From Pelatocladus maniniholoensis HA4357-MV3 (GTDB lineage Bacteria > Cyanobacteriota > Cyanobacteriia > Cyanobacteriales > Nostocaceae), in NCBI GenBank assembly GCA_019359115.1, contig JAHHHW010000131.1:31873-95872 (forward strand): a DNA stretch of 64,000 nt, read 5' to 3'. Of this stretch, positions 28,590-39,591 are shown piece after piece. The stretch's first letter is position 1. Each line of letters opens with the position of its first letter. A program made the translations under genes and the position numbers. The notes beneath the pieces are model-generated. The model did no database searches and was not told the origin of the DNA. It saw only the letters and a program-made list of their open reading frames with translations.

Positions 28590-29585
28590 ATGACTCAAAT
28601 TATCAATACCGCTCAATCAAAGGTGATTAGTGAACAGATTCTCAGGCATGTATTTCGTCATCGCCGTTTAATTTCAGATACGGAGCCTTGTGTACATCAA
28701 CCCTGTTCATTGTGTCTAGCTCCTCATCTTGACAAGGTTCAATATTTTGTTGAAAATAATGAGCCAATTCATTTTATTCTCCCAGCATTCCCTGCAAAAT
28801 CACCTAATACTCAAAAAGTTCTCGGCACTATGCCAGATATGGGAGAACAAGTTTCACTTAAATTTCTTCAATCTCTTTGTGATCAGATCAGTGAAATATA
28901 TGCTCCTGGAGCTAAATTAACAATTTGTTCTGATGGTCGGGTATTTAGTGATCTCGTCGGTGTCACAGATGAAAATGTGACTTTGTATGGTCAAATAATT
29001 CAAGCACTGCTGAAGGAAATGAAGGCAGATGCAATTGATGTCTTCAATCTAGAAGATATGTATACTGACCTCAGCTTTGACCAGATGAGACAGAAACTTG
29101 TCAAGCTCTATGGTCAAAGCATCGAAGCTATCAAAGATGCTGTGAAAAACAATGAGCATCAGTGTCAAATGTTCAACGGTATTCATCGTTTTTTGGTTGA
29201 AGATTATCAGGTATTGGAAGCTCATAAAAGTCGTAACAAAATTCGACTTGAATGTAAAGCAAGAGCTTATGAGGTGATTCAACGCAGTAATGCTTGGAGT
29301 GTGTCAATCTCAGAACTTTATCCTCACTCAGTACGCTTATCTATTCATCCTCAACATTACCATTCAGAAAAAATTGGTATCCACATGATCAAAACCTTAG
29401 ATCAATGGGGGACTCCATGGCACAATGCTACAGTCTTTGATGGAAAAGAATTCATGCTCATGAAGCGAAGCCATCTAGAAAGTATGGGTGCTACCTTAAT
29501 TTGCCAAAATGGTCATCCTAGTCATTTTGCTTGGAGTGAACAGCCATTAGAGACTCGTATTACCGTTCAGGAGGCTATTCAATGA
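28590..29585 (+). CDS. ambI2: L-tryptophan isonitrile synthase I2 (PvcA/IsnA family)
   Basis: 331 residues, paralogue of I1 with the same blocks (HFILPAFPAKSPNTQKVLG, PDMGEQV, ICSDGRVFSDL, VRLSIHPQHYHSEKIGIHMI split over the C-terminal half). It overlaps I3 by four bases (ATGA), so the two are translationally coupled and this copy is most directly tied to the decarboxylase. In characterised hapalindole-type clusters both paralogues occur and act together or redundantly. Confidence 0.93.
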   Translation: MTQIINTAQSKVISEQILRHVFRHRRLISDTEPCVHQPCSLCLAPHLDKVQYFVENNEPIHFILPAFPAKSPNTQKVLGTMPDMGEQVSLKFLQSLCDQISEIYAPGAKLTICSDGRVFSDLVGVTDENVTLYGQIIQALLKEMKADAIDVFNLEDMYTDLSFDQMRQKLVKLYGQSIEAIKDAVKNNEHQCQMFNGIHRFLVEDYQVLEAHKSRNKIRLECKARAYEVIQRSNAWSVSISELYPHSVRLSIHPQHYHSEKIGIHMIKTLDQWGTPWHNATVFDGKEFMLMKRSHLESMGATLICQNGHPSHFAWSEQPLETRITVQEAIQ

Positions 29586-30403
29586 TGGTTTCTACTTCTG
29601 TTGAGCAATCAACGCAATTTAGCGTCAAATCATTAACTCCTTTTGGTGCATTGCTTGAAGCAACTGAAGACCACTCAGATATTCAGCAACTGTCCATTGA
29701 ACAGTTATGTCAATTAACTTGGGAACATCGGTTGATTGTTCTGCGCGGTTTTTCACTCTTAGAGCGTGAAGAATTATCAACGTACTGTCAACGCTGGGGT
29801 GAGCTATTAGTTTGGAATTTTGGTACGGTTCTTGATTTGATTGTTCACCAAAATCCTGAGAACTATTTATTTACAAATGGAAATGTACCGTTTCATTGGG
29901 ATGGAGCTTTTGCTGAAGCTGTACCACGCTTTCTATTCTTTCAATGTCTAAAAGCACCAGAAGCAGGAAGTGGTGGTGAAAGCTTATTTTGCGATACAGT
30001 AAGGATTTTGCAAAATGTCAGCCCTGAACAACGCGAAATTTGGCAAAAAACTGAGATTAATTACAAAACTGAGAAAGTTGCTCACTATGGTGGAGAGATT
30101 ACCAAATCTCTTGTGAGTAAGCATCCGATAACTGGTCTTTCAACACTTCGTTTTGCGGAACCATTAAACGATGCAAGTGTACATCTCAACCCCTTGTATG
30201 TTGAAGTTTGTAACCTACCAGCCGAAGAACAAAACCCATTTCTTAATGAGTTAATAGAAAACCTTTACCAACCGCAAAACTGTTTTGCACATGAATGGCA
30301 AGAAGGAGATTTTTTGATAGCTGATAATCATGCACTGCTTCATGGTCGTAACCCGTTTATTTCCAATTCCCAGAGACATTTGCAACGGGTACATATTTTA
30401 TAA
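29582..30403 (+). CDS. ambI3: Fe(II)/2-oxoglutarate oxygenase I3 (IsnB/PvcB, TauD family)
   Basis: 273 residues, TauD-like fold. Iron ligands are H105 and D107 (in PFHWDGAF) and H254 (in HALLHGRNPF), with the 2-oxoglutarate Arg near the C-terminus (RHLQRVHIL). It performs the oxidative decarboxylation that turns the Trp isonitrile into the indole vinyl isonitrile. ATG 29582 overlaps the I2 stop; the next codon is also ATG. A hairpin at 30521-30558 follows the stop. Confidence 0.93.
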   Translation: MMVSTSVEQSTQFSVKSLTPFGALLEATEDHSDIQQLSIEQLCQLTWEHRLIVLRGFSLLEREELSTYCQRWGELLVWNFGTVLDLIVHQNPENYLFTNGNVPFHWDGAFAEAVPRFLFFQCLKAPEAGSGGESLFCDTVRILQNVSPEQREIWQKTEINYKTEKVAHYGGEITKSLVSKHPITGLSTLRFAEPLNDASVHLNPLYVEVCNLPAEEQNPFLNELIENLYQPQNCFAHEWQEGDFLIADNHALLHGRNPFISNSQRHLQRVHIL

Positions 30404-30520
30404 ATTTTGACAGCGACGCTCTTTGATCACTATTTATTTAGACATCTCCGTTTAAACACTGATCATTGAGGCTGACGAAAAGAAGTAAAAACGCAGAGAT
30501 AGGAAAAGGTAGTGTTAGTA

Positions 30521-30558
30521 CGGGGAATTTACTGAAATGTTCACTTCAGTAATTCCCG
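30521..30558 (+). terminator. Hairpin after I3
   Basis: GGGAATTTACTGAA pairs with TTCAGTAATTCCC across an 8-base loop with one bulged base. It has no U-run. It lies between I3 and the second tRNA gene and could mark the 3' end of the I1-I3 mRNA. Confidence 0.45.
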
Positions 30559-30576
30559 CAACTCTCAATCAAGTAT

Positions 30577-30650
30577 GTGGGGATAGTGTAACTAGGTAAC
30601 ACATTGGTCTCCAAAACCAAAGATTCTGGGTTCAAATCCTAGTCCCCACG
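30577..30650 (+). tRNA. trnW-CCA: tRNA-Trp(CCA), copy 2
   Basis: Same architecture as copy 1 but better formed: acceptor GTGGGGA / TCCCCAC, D-stem GTGT / ACAC fully paired with loop AACTAGGTA containing GG, anticodon stem TTGGT / ACCAA with CCA at 30611-30613, T-stem CTGGG / CCTAG with one G-T pair, discriminator G73 at 30650. The 9 bases after both copies are also nearly identical (CTAGAGCA). It sits between I3 and P1 on the coding strand of the cluster. Confidence 0.85.
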
Positions 30651-30724
30651 CTAGAGCAACAGCTTGAAATCCGTCTGCTCTCAACACAGTTCATAATTAT
30701 CTAAGTTGAAATTGAGGTAAGTAG

Positions 30725-31654
<930 letters not shown>

Positions 31655-31895
31655 TAAATTAAGTGTATAAATCAGGGTAAAACTACTCTTTGCTAAAGAT
31701 AAAAAAGAGGAATTGAATACACTTAAGTTCAAGTTTCTGGGTGGGTCAATAAAAGCTCACCCACTACTTTGATTGTTGAAAAAATTTAGTACACTTTCTG
31801 TTACTTGTTCCCTGGTAATAATCTTGATTAAAAGTCTTTACGAGTAAGTTTATGGATCAAATCTAAAGCTCATAGCTGATTATTTTACTTATAAC

Positions 31896-33851
31896 ATGAC
31901 TATTATTATGAAACTGAACCAAATTACTCATCCAAATCAATTACATGGATTGTCAATTCCGCAATTGGAAGAAATTGCACGTCAGATTCGAGAAAAGCAC
32001 CTACAAACAGTATCTACTAGTGGAGGTCATCTTGGTCCAGGTTTAGGTGTGGTTGAACTGACGTTGGGACTTTACCAGACTTTAGATCTTAATCGAGATA
32101 AAGTTATTTGGGATGTGGGTCATCAAGCTTATCCACATAAGTTAATAACTGGACGGTGCGATCGCTTTCATACTTTGCGACAAAAAAATGGTATTGCAGG
32201 TTATCTCAAACGCTGCGAAAGCCAGTTTGACCATTTTGGTGCAGGTCATGCTTCTACTAGTATCTCTGCGGCTTTAGGAATGGCTCTTGCCAGAGATATG
32301 AAAGGAGAAAATTTCAAAGTTGTTGCAGTCATCGGTGATGGTGCATTGACAGGAGGTATGGCCCTAGAAGCAATTAACCATGCTGGTTACTTGCCCAAAA
32401 CTAAATTGTTAGTTGTACTCAACGACAATGAGATGTCGATTTCTCCAAACGTCGGGGCGCTTTCTTCTCACCTCAATCAACTGCGATTTAGTTCTCCAGT
32501 CCAGTTGCTCAAACAACTGGAAGAACAGTTTGAGCATCTATCACCTGTAGGTAATTTCCTCGCACCAGAATTAAACCGGATTAAGCAAGGTATAAAACGT
32601 CTAGCAGTGCCAAAAGTAGGGGCGGTATTTGAAGAATTAGGCTTTACCTACATGGGCCCAATTGATGGTCATAATTTGCTGGAACTGATAGCTGCTTTTG
32701 ACCAAGCACATCAACAAACTGGCCCAGTATTAGTGCATGTAGCAACGATCAAAGGCAAAGGCTATGAATTTGCTGAACAAGAGAGAGTTGGCTATCATGC
32801 CCAATCTAAATTCAATTTAGCAACAGGCAAAGCAATCACCTCTAGCAAACCCAAACCACCAAGTTATTCTAAGGTCTTTGGTGAAACTCTCACCAAAATT
32901 GCCAAAGGTAACTCCAAAGTCATCGGTATCACCGCAGCCATGTCCACTGGGACAAAGTTAGATATTTTACAAAAAAATCTACCTGAACAATATATTGATG
33001 TAGGAATTGCCGAGCAGCATGGAGTAACACTAGCAGCAGGTCTAGCATGTGAGGGTATGCGTCCTGTGGTTGCCATCTACTCGACCTTCTTGCAACGAGC
33101 ATATGATCAAATCATCCATGATGTCTGCATTCAAAATTTACCTGTCTTCTTCTGCATGGATCGATCCGGTGTGGTTGGAGCAGATGGCCCCACCCATCAA
33201 GGAATGTACGACATCGCCTATTTGCGTTGCATTCCAAATATGGTATTGATGGCTCCTAAAGATGAAGCCGAACTCCAGCAAATGCTGATCACTGGCGTCA
33301 ACTACACCGATGGCCCTATTGCTATGCGATATCCCCGTGGTGAAGGTCAGGGAGTTCCCCTAATGTCAGAAGGCTGGGAAAGCTTACCAATTGGGAAAGG
33401 AGAAATCCTTCGTCATGGAGACGATGTGCTGATGGTAGCTTATGGTTCTATGGTATATCCAGCACTGCAAGCTGCTGCTATTTTGAACGAACATGGTATC
33501 CAAGCAACTGTAGTCAATGCTCGCTTTGCCAAGCCTTTAGATATTGATTTAATCGTGCCTCTTGCGAAACAAATTGGTCAAGTCTTTACTTTGGAAGAAG
33601 GTTGTTTAATGGGTGGCTTTGGTTCAGCTGTTGCTGAAGCTCTACTTGAACACCGTGTGATTGTTCCACTCATTCGTCTGGGTGTCACAGACAAATTAGT
33701 TGAACATGCTACCCCAGAAGAATCTCTATCAGAACTAGGCTTAACTCCTCCAAAGATTGCCGATCGCATTCTCAAAGAATTTCAACAACAATCCAATTTG
33801 GATATAAAAGTATTGCAAAACGGCTCCTTTGAGCAAAAAACCCGTTCATAG
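31896..33851 (+). CDS. dxs: 1-deoxy-D-xylulose-5-phosphate synthase
   Basis: Thiamine-diphosphate enzyme that condenses pyruvate and glyceraldehyde 3-phosphate, the committed MEP step. 651 residues, full length. The ThDP/Mg motif GDG...N runs from about residue 147 ([18 protein letters not shown] to VVLNDN), the catalytic-loop His lies in GHQAYPHK, and the pyrimidine-binding half has [15 protein letters not shown] and YPRGEG. A second ATG lies four codons in. It is followed by ispG at 72 bp. Probably a dedicated copy for alkaloid isoprene supply. Confidence 0.95.
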   Translation: MTIIMKLNQITHPNQLHGLSIPQLEEIARQIREKHLQTVSTSGGHLGPGLGVVELTLGLYQTLDLNRDKVIWDVGHQAYPHKLITGRCDRFHTLRQKNGIAGYLKRCESQFDHFGAGHASTSISAALGMALARDMKGENFKVVAVIGDGALTGGMALEAINHAGYLPKTKLLVVLNDNEMSISPNVGALSSHLNQLRFSSPVQLLKQLEEQFEHLSPVGNFLAPELNRIKQGIKRLAVPKVGAVFEELGFTYMGPIDGHNLLELIAAFDQAHQQTGPVLVHVATIKGKGYEFAEQERVGYHAQSKFNLATGKAITSSKPKPPSYSKVFGETLTKIAKGNSKVIGITAAMSTGTKLDILQKNLPEQYIDVGIAEQHGVTLAAGLACEGMRPVVAIYSTFLQRAYDQIIHDVCIQNLPVFFCMDRSGVVGADGPTHQGMYDIAYLRCIPNMVLMAPKDEAELQQMLITGVNYTDGPIAMRYPRGEGQGVPLMSEGWESLPIGKGEILRHGDDVLMVAYGSMVYPALQAAAILNEHGIQATVVNARFAKPLDIDLIVPLAKQIGQVFTLEEGCLMGGFGSAVAEALLEHRVIVPLIRLGVTDKLVEHATPEESLSELGLTPPKIADRILKEFQQQSNLDIKVLQNGSFEQKTRS

Positions 33852-33923
33852 TAATTTGTCATTTTTCAAACTCATAAATTAGTTTTACTGCGTTTCTGTT
33901 GTAGGCGTCAAAAATAACAACAT

Positions 33924-35150
33924 ATGCAAACTCTTTCAACTCCCATCATCTCCAATTCTCCTTCTCAGCAGACATTTACTAATACCATTATCCCCCGCAG
34001 GAAAACTCGCCCAGTTCGTGTCGCTAATGTCACCGTTGGTGGTGGTTTCCCGGTAGTAGTCCAGTCAATGATTAATGAAGATACTTTAGATGTGAAAGCA
34101 TCTGTAGATGCTATTCGTCGCTTGCATGAAATTGGCTGTGAAATTGTCCGCGTCACCGTACCCAGTCTGGCTCACGCTAAAGCTGTTGCTGACATCAAGC
34201 AAAAGCTCAAAGCAACTTACCAAGATGTTCCTTTGGTTGCTGATGTCCACCACAATGGTATGAAGATTGCTTTAGAAGTGGCAAAACATGTCGATAAAGT
34301 GCGGATTAATCCTGGATTGTATGTCTTTGAAAAGCCCAACACTAATCGTACAGAATACACCCAAGCTGAATTTGATGAAATTGGCGATAAAATTCGTGAA
34401 ACTTTAGAGCCTTTAGTCCTCTGTTTGCGCGACCAGGGAAAAGCCATGCGAATTGGTGTCAATCATGGTTCGCTAGCAGAGAGGATGTTATTTACCTACG
34501 GTGATACTCCTGAAGGTATGGTACAGTCTGCTCTGGAATTTATTCGCATTTGTGAATCTCTCGATTTCCGTAATCTAGTAATTTCCCTGAAAGCCTCCAG
34601 AGTCCCTGTAATGATTGCTGCCTATCGTCTGATGGCTCTACGGATGGATGAATTGGGTATGGACTACCCTTTACACCTTGGTGTCACCGAAGCAGGCGAT
34701 GGAGAATATGGTCGCATTAAATCCACGGCTGGAATTGCCACTCTTTTAGCCGATGGTATTGGTGATACAATCCGCGTCTCTCTAACAGAAGCACCAGAAA
34801 AAGAAATTCCTGTTTGCTACAGTATTCTGCAAGCTCTGGGATTACGTAAGACTATGGTAGAGTATGTAGCTTGTCCCTCCTGTGGTCGCACCTTGTTTAA
34901 TTTAGAAGAAGTGTTGCACCAAGTGCGAGAAGCTACCAAACACCTTACAGGTTTAGACATTGCTGTCATGGGCTGCATAGTCAACGGCCCTGGAGAAATG
35001 GCAGATGCAGACTACGGTTATGTTGGTAAGCAACCTGGCTATATCTCTTTGTATCGTGGGCGAGAAGAAATCAAAAAAGTACCAGAATCCCAAGGAGTTG
35101 AAGAACTGATTAATTTGATTAAAGCTGATGGCCGTTGGGTTGATCCTTAA
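33924..35150 (+). CDS. ispG: 4-hydroxy-3-methylbut-2-en-1-yl diphosphate synthase
   Basis: [4Fe-4S] enzyme of the MEP pathway that turns MEcPP into HMBPP, in cyanobacteria with ferredoxin. 408 residues, the two-domain bacterial form. Cluster cysteines are C317 and C320 (CPSCGRT) and C351 (GCIVNGPGE). The TIM-barrel part has the usual [10 protein letters not shown] and KVRINPG segments. The 100-bp spacer to the next gene contains short GATAACTGATAACTG-like tandem repeats. Confidence 0.95.
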   Translation: MQTLSTPIISNSPSQQTFTNTIIPRRKTRPVRVANVTVGGGFPVVVQSMINEDTLDVKASVDAIRRLHEIGCEIVRVTVPSLAHAKAVADIKQKLKATYQDVPLVADVHHNGMKIALEVAKHVDKVRINPGLYVFEKPNTNRTEYTQAEFDEIGDKIRETLEPLVLCLRDQGKAMRIGVNHGSLAERMLFTYGDTPEGMVQSALEFIRICESLDFRNLVISLKASRVPVMIAAYRLMALRMDELGMDYPLHLGVTEAGDGEYGRIKSTAGIATLLADGIGDTIRVSLTEAPEKEIPVCYSILQALGLRKTMVEYVACPSCGRTLFNLEEVLHQVREATKHLTGLDIAVMGCIVNGPGEMADADYGYVGKQPGYISLYRGREEIKKVPESQGVEELINLIKADGRWVDP

Positions 35151-35248
35151 GATCGGGGATCGGGGATTGGGCATAAATCAGTTAACAGTTTAATTTGATA
35201 ACTGATAACTGTTAACTGATAACTGAATATTGAGATATTGAGAATATT

Positions 35249-36154
35249 ATGTCGATAAATAAAGCTTTTAAACTTGCTAGTCGAGAATTTCACAATGGAG
35301 AGCCAAGTGAAATTTTTGTCTCAACACCTAATGAAATTGTAGCTTTTGGTCAAAACCATCCGATTGTTCAAATAGCTGGCCCCTGTTCTGTAGAAAACGA
35401 AGAAATGATTATTTATACTGCTTTGCAAGTTAAAGCAGTTGGTGCTAAATTTTTGCGAGGTGGAGCTTTTAAGCCTCGTACTTCTCCTTATGCTTTTCAA
35501 GGTCATGGTGAAAGTGCTTTGGGTTTGTTGGCGATCGCTCGTCAAGTTACAGGTTTAGGTATTGTGACGGAAGTCATGGATACAGCTGACCTTGAGAAAG
35601 TTGCTTCTGTCGCAGACATTATCCAAATCGGTGCGCGTAACATGCAAAATTTCTCACTTTTAAAGCGAGTGGGAGAGATCAATAAACCAGTTTTGCTGAA
35701 GCGGGGCATGTCTGCCACTATTGAAGAATGGTTAATGGCATCTGAGTACATACTGTCAGCAGGAAACCCGAATGTGATTTTGTGTGAGCGGGGAATTCGC
35801 ACATTTGATCAACAGTATACACGTAACACATTGGATTTAAGTGCTATACCAGTACTGCGATCGCTCACTCACTTACCAATCGTAATTGACCCCAGTCATG
35901 GCACAGGTCGAGCAGAGTATGTACCTGCAATGGCTATGGCTGCTATAGCAGCTGGCGCTGATTCGCTGATGATTGAAGTCCACCCTGATCCAGCCAAAGC
36001 GCTTTCTGATGGCCCTCAATCTTTAACGCCAGAGCAATATGGCGACTTAATTCAGGACATGATTGGAATTAGTAAAATTTTTGGTCGTTGGCCTCAAAAA
36101 TATCCTATATCTACAGGACATCTTGCTTTACCAATACATGCTACCAATACATAA
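35249..36154 (+). CDS. aroF: 3-deoxy-7-phosphoheptulonate (DAHP) synthase, AroF/KDOPS-like
   Basis: First step of the shikimate pathway, joining PEP and erythrose 4-phosphate. 301 residues of the type I-beta (KDO8P synthase-like) class: IAGPCSVEN near 44-52, [41 protein letters not shown] and IEVHPDP are all present. The part before the barrel is only about 40 residues, shorter than the ferredoxin-like regulatory domain of the Thermotoga-type enzyme, so it may lack allosteric control. First gene of the tryptophan-supply block; trpEG follows 53 bp downstream. Confidence 0.92.
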   Translation: MSINKAFKLASREFHNGEPSEIFVSTPNEIVAFGQNHPIVQIAGPCSVENEEMIIYTALQVKAVGAKFLRGGAFKPRTSPYAFQGHGESALGLLAIARQVTGLGIVTEVMDTADLEKVASVADIIQIGARNMQNFSLLKRVGEINKPVLLKRGMSATIEEWLMASEYILSAGNPNVILCERGIRTFDQQYTRNTLDLSAIPVLRSLTHLPIVIDPSHGTGRAEYVPAMAMAAIAAGADSLMIEVHPDPAKALSDGPQSLTPEQYGDLIQDMIGISKIFGRWPQKYPISTGHLALPIHATNT

Positions 36155-36207
36155 AACACAACAGAGACATCAGGGAATTTGCTTTAAGTTATTGGAGATA
36201 ATTATTA

Positions 36208-38412
36208 ATGTTTTTAAATAACCATGATTACATAACTAAAGGTGGGGTTAAGGTATCTCGCTTCGTTAATGAGACTTTCATAGATACTGCGATCGAACAT
36301 ATTTTATCGTGTATTGATTCTCAACGTGGAGGATTGTTCAAAAGCAGCTATGAATATCCGGGAAGATATAAAAGATGGGCAATTGGTTTTGTGAATCCAC
36401 CTTTAGAACTTGTGACTCGTGAGAACTTTTTTAAACTCACCGCTCATAATCAACGAGGTAAAGTAATAATTTTATATCTGGCAGAGCTTTTAGAAAAGCA
36501 CCCACAACTACAACAAATTGACCAAAATGAGCAGCAGATTACTGGTTATATAAAAGCAAAAGAAAGTTTCTTTTCAGAGGAAGAAAGAAGTAAACAACCA
36601 TCAGTTTTCAGTATCATTCGCGAAATTTTATATGCTTTTGAAAGTCCTGAAGATGAGCATTTAGGACTTTATGGTGCTTTCGGTTATGATTTGGTTTTTC
36701 AATTTGAATCTATGGAAAAACTGCTCCCACGTTCTACAGAGCAGCAAGATTTATTACTTTATTTACCAGATGAATTATTCATAATTGATTATTATTTACA
36801 ACGTGCATTTTGTTTACAATATGATTTTGAAACCAAACATGGTAGTACTAAGGGACTTTTTCGCAGTGGTGAAGTGATTGACTACAGAGGTAAATGTCTT
36901 ACTCCTGCTCAATCTTCAGATCATGAACCTGATGAATATGCACAACAAGTTTGTAAAGCACTCTTATACTTTCGTCGTGGTGACTTGTTTGAAGTTGTTC
37001 CTAGTCAAAGCTTTTATAGACAATGTCAACAATCTCCGGCAGAATTATTTCGCACTTTACAACAAATCAATCCTAGTCCCTATGGATTCATTTTGAATTT
37101 AGGTGGAGAGTATTTAATTGGTGCATCCCCAGAAATGTTTGTGCGAACTGAAGGTAGACGTGTAGAAACTTGCCCAATTAGTGGTACTATTCGTCGGGGA
37201 GAAGATGCAATTGATGATGCTGCTCAAATTCAGAAGCTTCTCAACTCAGGCAAAGATGAAGCTGAACTGACCATGTGTACTGATGTGGATCGCAATGATA
37301 AGTCGCGTATCTGTGAACCTGGTTCAGTACAAGTAATTGGTCGTCGTCAAATTGAGATATACAGTCATTTAATCCACACGGTAGATCACGTGGAAGGCTT
37401 ACTCAGACCTGAGTTTGATGCTCTAGATGCATTTCTCACTCATCTGTGGGCTGTTACAGTCACAGGAGCGCCAAAACGATCAGCAATGCAGTTTATTGAA
37501 CAGCATGAGCGCAGTTCTCGGCGTTGGTATGGTGGAGCAGTTGGTTACTTAACTTTCAAAGGAGATTTGAATACAGGTCTGATTCTGCGAACAATCCAGC
37601 TTAAGGACTCAATTGCCGAAGTGCGAGTGGGTGCAACAGTTCTTTATGATTCCGACCCACAAGCAGAAGCCCAAGAAACTCTTACCAAAGCTGCTGCTCT
37701 GTTTCAAACACTTTACCAGACTCAACACAAGACTGATAATATTGTCAACGACATCGACATCAATCAAAACTTTATCAAATCTCAAGCTGAACAAAACAAA
37801 CAAATTTTACTGATTGACTATGAAGATTCATTTGTTCACACATTAGCAAACTATATTCGTCAAACTGGTGCTGTCGTCAAAACATTACGCCACGGCTTTT
37901 GCGAATCAGTCTTTGATATAGAAAAGCCGGATCTTGTTGTCTTATCTCCTGGTCCTGGTAGACCCAGTGACTTTCATGTAGCTCAGACAGTAGAGGCTTG
38001 TATAAAACGACAAATTCCCATTTTTGGTGTTTGTTTAGGATTGCAGTCTATTGTTGAAGCTTTCGGAGGTAAATTAGGAGTTCTGAGTTATCCTCAGCAT
38101 GGTAAGATATCCCAAATTTCTGTTATTGATTCAGAGTCTGTTACTTTCAAAAATTTACCCAAATCATTTCAAGTGGGTAGATATCACTCATTATTTGCTT
38201 TACCTGAGACTCTTCCCAAAGAATTCAAAGTGACAGCAATGTCAGATGATGGCGTAATTATGGGTATCGAACATCAAACATTACCGATTATCGGCGTTCA
38301 GTTCCACCCAGAATCAATCATGACTTTAGCTGGAGGAGTTGGTTTAGAAATTATTAAGAATGTAGTCAGTGCATGTACAACTAAAAAACACTCTTCAGTT
38401 GTCGTTGCATAA
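36208..38412 (+). CDS. trpE: Anthranilate synthase, fused TrpE-TrpG
   Basis: 734-residue fusion. The chorismate-using TrpE part spans about 1-510 (GASPEMFVR, ISGTIRRG, CTDVDRND.KSRI, TGAPKRSAMQ). The glutamine amidotransferase part runs from about 530, with nucleophile C609 in GVCLGLQ and H700/E702 in FHPES. It makes anthranilate from chorismate and glutamine. The N-terminal Trp-binding segment reads LFKSSYEYPGRY with Lys at residue 45, where related fused enzymes usually have Ser; this is a region where substitutions relieve feedback inhibition. Part of the DAHPS-trpEG-trpC-trpA-trpB-trpD block. Confidence 0.95.
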   Translation: MFLNNHDYITKGGVKVSRFVNETFIDTAIEHILSCIDSQRGGLFKSSYEYPGRYKRWAIGFVNPPLELVTRENFFKLTAHNQRGKVIILYLAELLEKHPQLQQIDQNEQQITGYIKAKESFFSEEERSKQPSVFSIIREILYAFESPEDEHLGLYGAFGYDLVFQFESMEKLLPRSTEQQDLLLYLPDELFIIDYYLQRAFCLQYDFETKHGSTKGLFRSGEVIDYRGKCLTPAQSSDHEPDEYAQQVCKALLYFRRGDLFEVVPSQSFYRQCQQSPAELFRTLQQINPSPYGFILNLGGEYLIGASPEMFVRTEGRRVETCPISGTIRRGEDAIDDAAQIQKLLNSGKDEAELTMCTDVDRNDKSRICEPGSVQVIGRRQIEIYSHLIHTVDHVEGLLRPEFDALDAFLTHLWAVTVTGAPKRSAMQFIEQHERSSRRWYGGAVGYLTFKGDLNTGLILRTIQLKDSIAEVRVGATVLYDSDPQAEAQETLTKAAALFQTLYQTQHKTDNIVNDIDINQNFIKSQAEQNKQILLIDYEDSFVHTLANYIRQTGAVVKTLRHGFCESVFDIEKPDLVVLSPGPGRPSDFHVAQTVEACIKRQIPIFGVCLGLQSIVEAFGGKLGVLSYPQHGKISQISVIDSESVTFKNLPKSFQVGRYHSLFALPETLPKEFKVTAMSDDGVIMGIEHQTLPIIGVQFHPESIMTLAGGVGLEIIKNVVSACTTKKHSSVVVA

Positions 38413-38453
38413 ATATCTTTTTGAATATGCTTTTGAATTAGCTAGTCTTTAGG

Positions 38454-38509
38454 GTTTGTAGTAAGGACTAAAGTCCTTATTTTGAAGCACTAAAGTGCTT
38501 ACTACAAAC
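38454..38509. repeat. GTTTGTAGTAAG inverted-repeat element
   Basis: GTTTGTAGTAAGGACTAAAG runs to a near-perfect inverted copy ending CTTACTACAAAC. It contains two smaller palindromes (AGGACTAAAGTCCT, AGCACTAAAGTGCT). Related to 26693-26738. It lies between trpEG and trpC. Confidence 0.6.
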
Positions 38510-38554
38510 TTTACTACCAACTTTTTTAAAGTATACAATTGTTGTTTATGATCA

Positions 38555-39418
38555 ATGCTATCTCCTATGGATGTACGTAAGAGTATCTCCACCCTTGAAA
38601 TCAACTCAACAAAACCGCGTCATATTCTCGAAGAGATTGTATGGCACAAACGAAAAGAAGTTGCATCTATGAGTAAGCAACTGTCTTTTGCAGACTTACA
38701 AAATCAAATTAGTACTGCTCCTCCCCTACGAGATTTCCTGGATGCTTTACGGCAAAATCCGAGTAAACCGAGCTTAATTGCTGAAGTTAAGAAAGCTTCA
38801 CCTAGTAAAGGAGTGATTCGTGCCGATTTTGATCCAGTCAAGATTGCTCAAGCCTATGAACAAGGTGGTGCTAGCTGTCTATCAGTACTGACTGATCAAA
38901 AATTCTTTGAAGGCAGTTTTGAGAATCTGCGGTTAATTAGAAAAAGCGTCGGATTACCTTTATTATGTAAGGAGTTTATTATTGATCCTTATCAAATTTA
39001 TTTTGCAAGAGTCAATGGAGCAGATGCAGTATTACTGATTGCTGCTATCTTATCGAACGAAATTCTTGCGGATTTTCTACAGATTGTTCGCCATTTGGGC
39101 ATGACTGCTTTAGTAGAGGTGCATACTTTGGTTGAACTTGATCGGGTACTGGCACTATTAAATGTGCAATTAATAGGGATTAATAACCGTAATCTTGAAG
39201 ATTTTAACGTTGAATTAGAAACAACTCAATGTCTATTGAAAGAGCGTCGAGAACAATTAAGTAGTTCAGGTATTACTGTGGTAAGTGAGTCTGGTTTGTA
39301 CACATCAGCTGACTTAGCTTTTGTTGTAGAAGCAGGAGCCGAAGCAGTTTTGATTGGAGAATCTTTGGTGAAGCAAACAGATTTAGAACAGGCTGTAAAA
39401 AAGCTTATGAATAAATAA
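38555..39418 (+). CDS. trpC: Indole-3-glycerol phosphate synthase
   Basis: 287-residue TIM barrel that closes the indole ring from CdRP. The N-terminal cyanobacterial segment ([18 protein letters not shown]) precedes the barrel. Catalytic Lys in [43 protein letters not shown] and VSESGLY are intact. ATG at 38555, with a second ATG 15 bases on. Confidence 0.95.
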   Translation: MLSPMDVRKSISTLEINSTKPRHILEEIVWHKRKEVASMSKQLSFADLQNQISTAPPLRDFLDALRQNPSKPSLIAEVKKASPSKGVIRADFDPVKIAQAYEQGGASCLSVLTDQKFFEGSFENLRLIRKSVGLPLLCKEFIIDPYQIYFARVNGADAVLLIAAILSNEILADFLQIVRHLGMTALVEVHTLVELDRVLALLNVQLIGINNRNLEDFNVELETTQCLLKERREQLSSSGITVVSESGLYTSADLAFVVEAGAEAVLIGESLVKQTDLEQAVKKLMNK

Positions 39419-39495
39419 AATCTGTGGAGTCAATCCAAAATCTAAATCGTTTGTCTGAGGTTTTTACACTGGGCTTGTCGAAGTGTCACGATGAA

Positions 39496-39590
39496 GTCCA
39501 AAATCTCAAATCTCAAATCTAAACTCTCAAATCCAAAATCTAAACTCTCAAATCCAAAATCTAAAATCCAAAATCTAAAATCCAAAATCG
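39496..39590. repeat. Heptamer tandem repeats abutting the trpA start
   Basis: About 95 bases of degenerate 7-mers (AAAATCC, AAAATCT, CTCAAAT) run right up to the trpA ATG at 39592, leaving no ordinary Shine-Dalgarno sequence. Such short tandemly repeated repetitive sequences are typical of heterocystous cyanobacteria. Confidence 0.7.
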
Positions 39591-39591
39591 A

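Noticed and set aside
39489..39591. Heptamer repeats considered as a CRISPR array
   Set aside because: Unit length of 7 bases, no spacers and no cas genes nearby. No CRISPR array was seen anywhere in the window.
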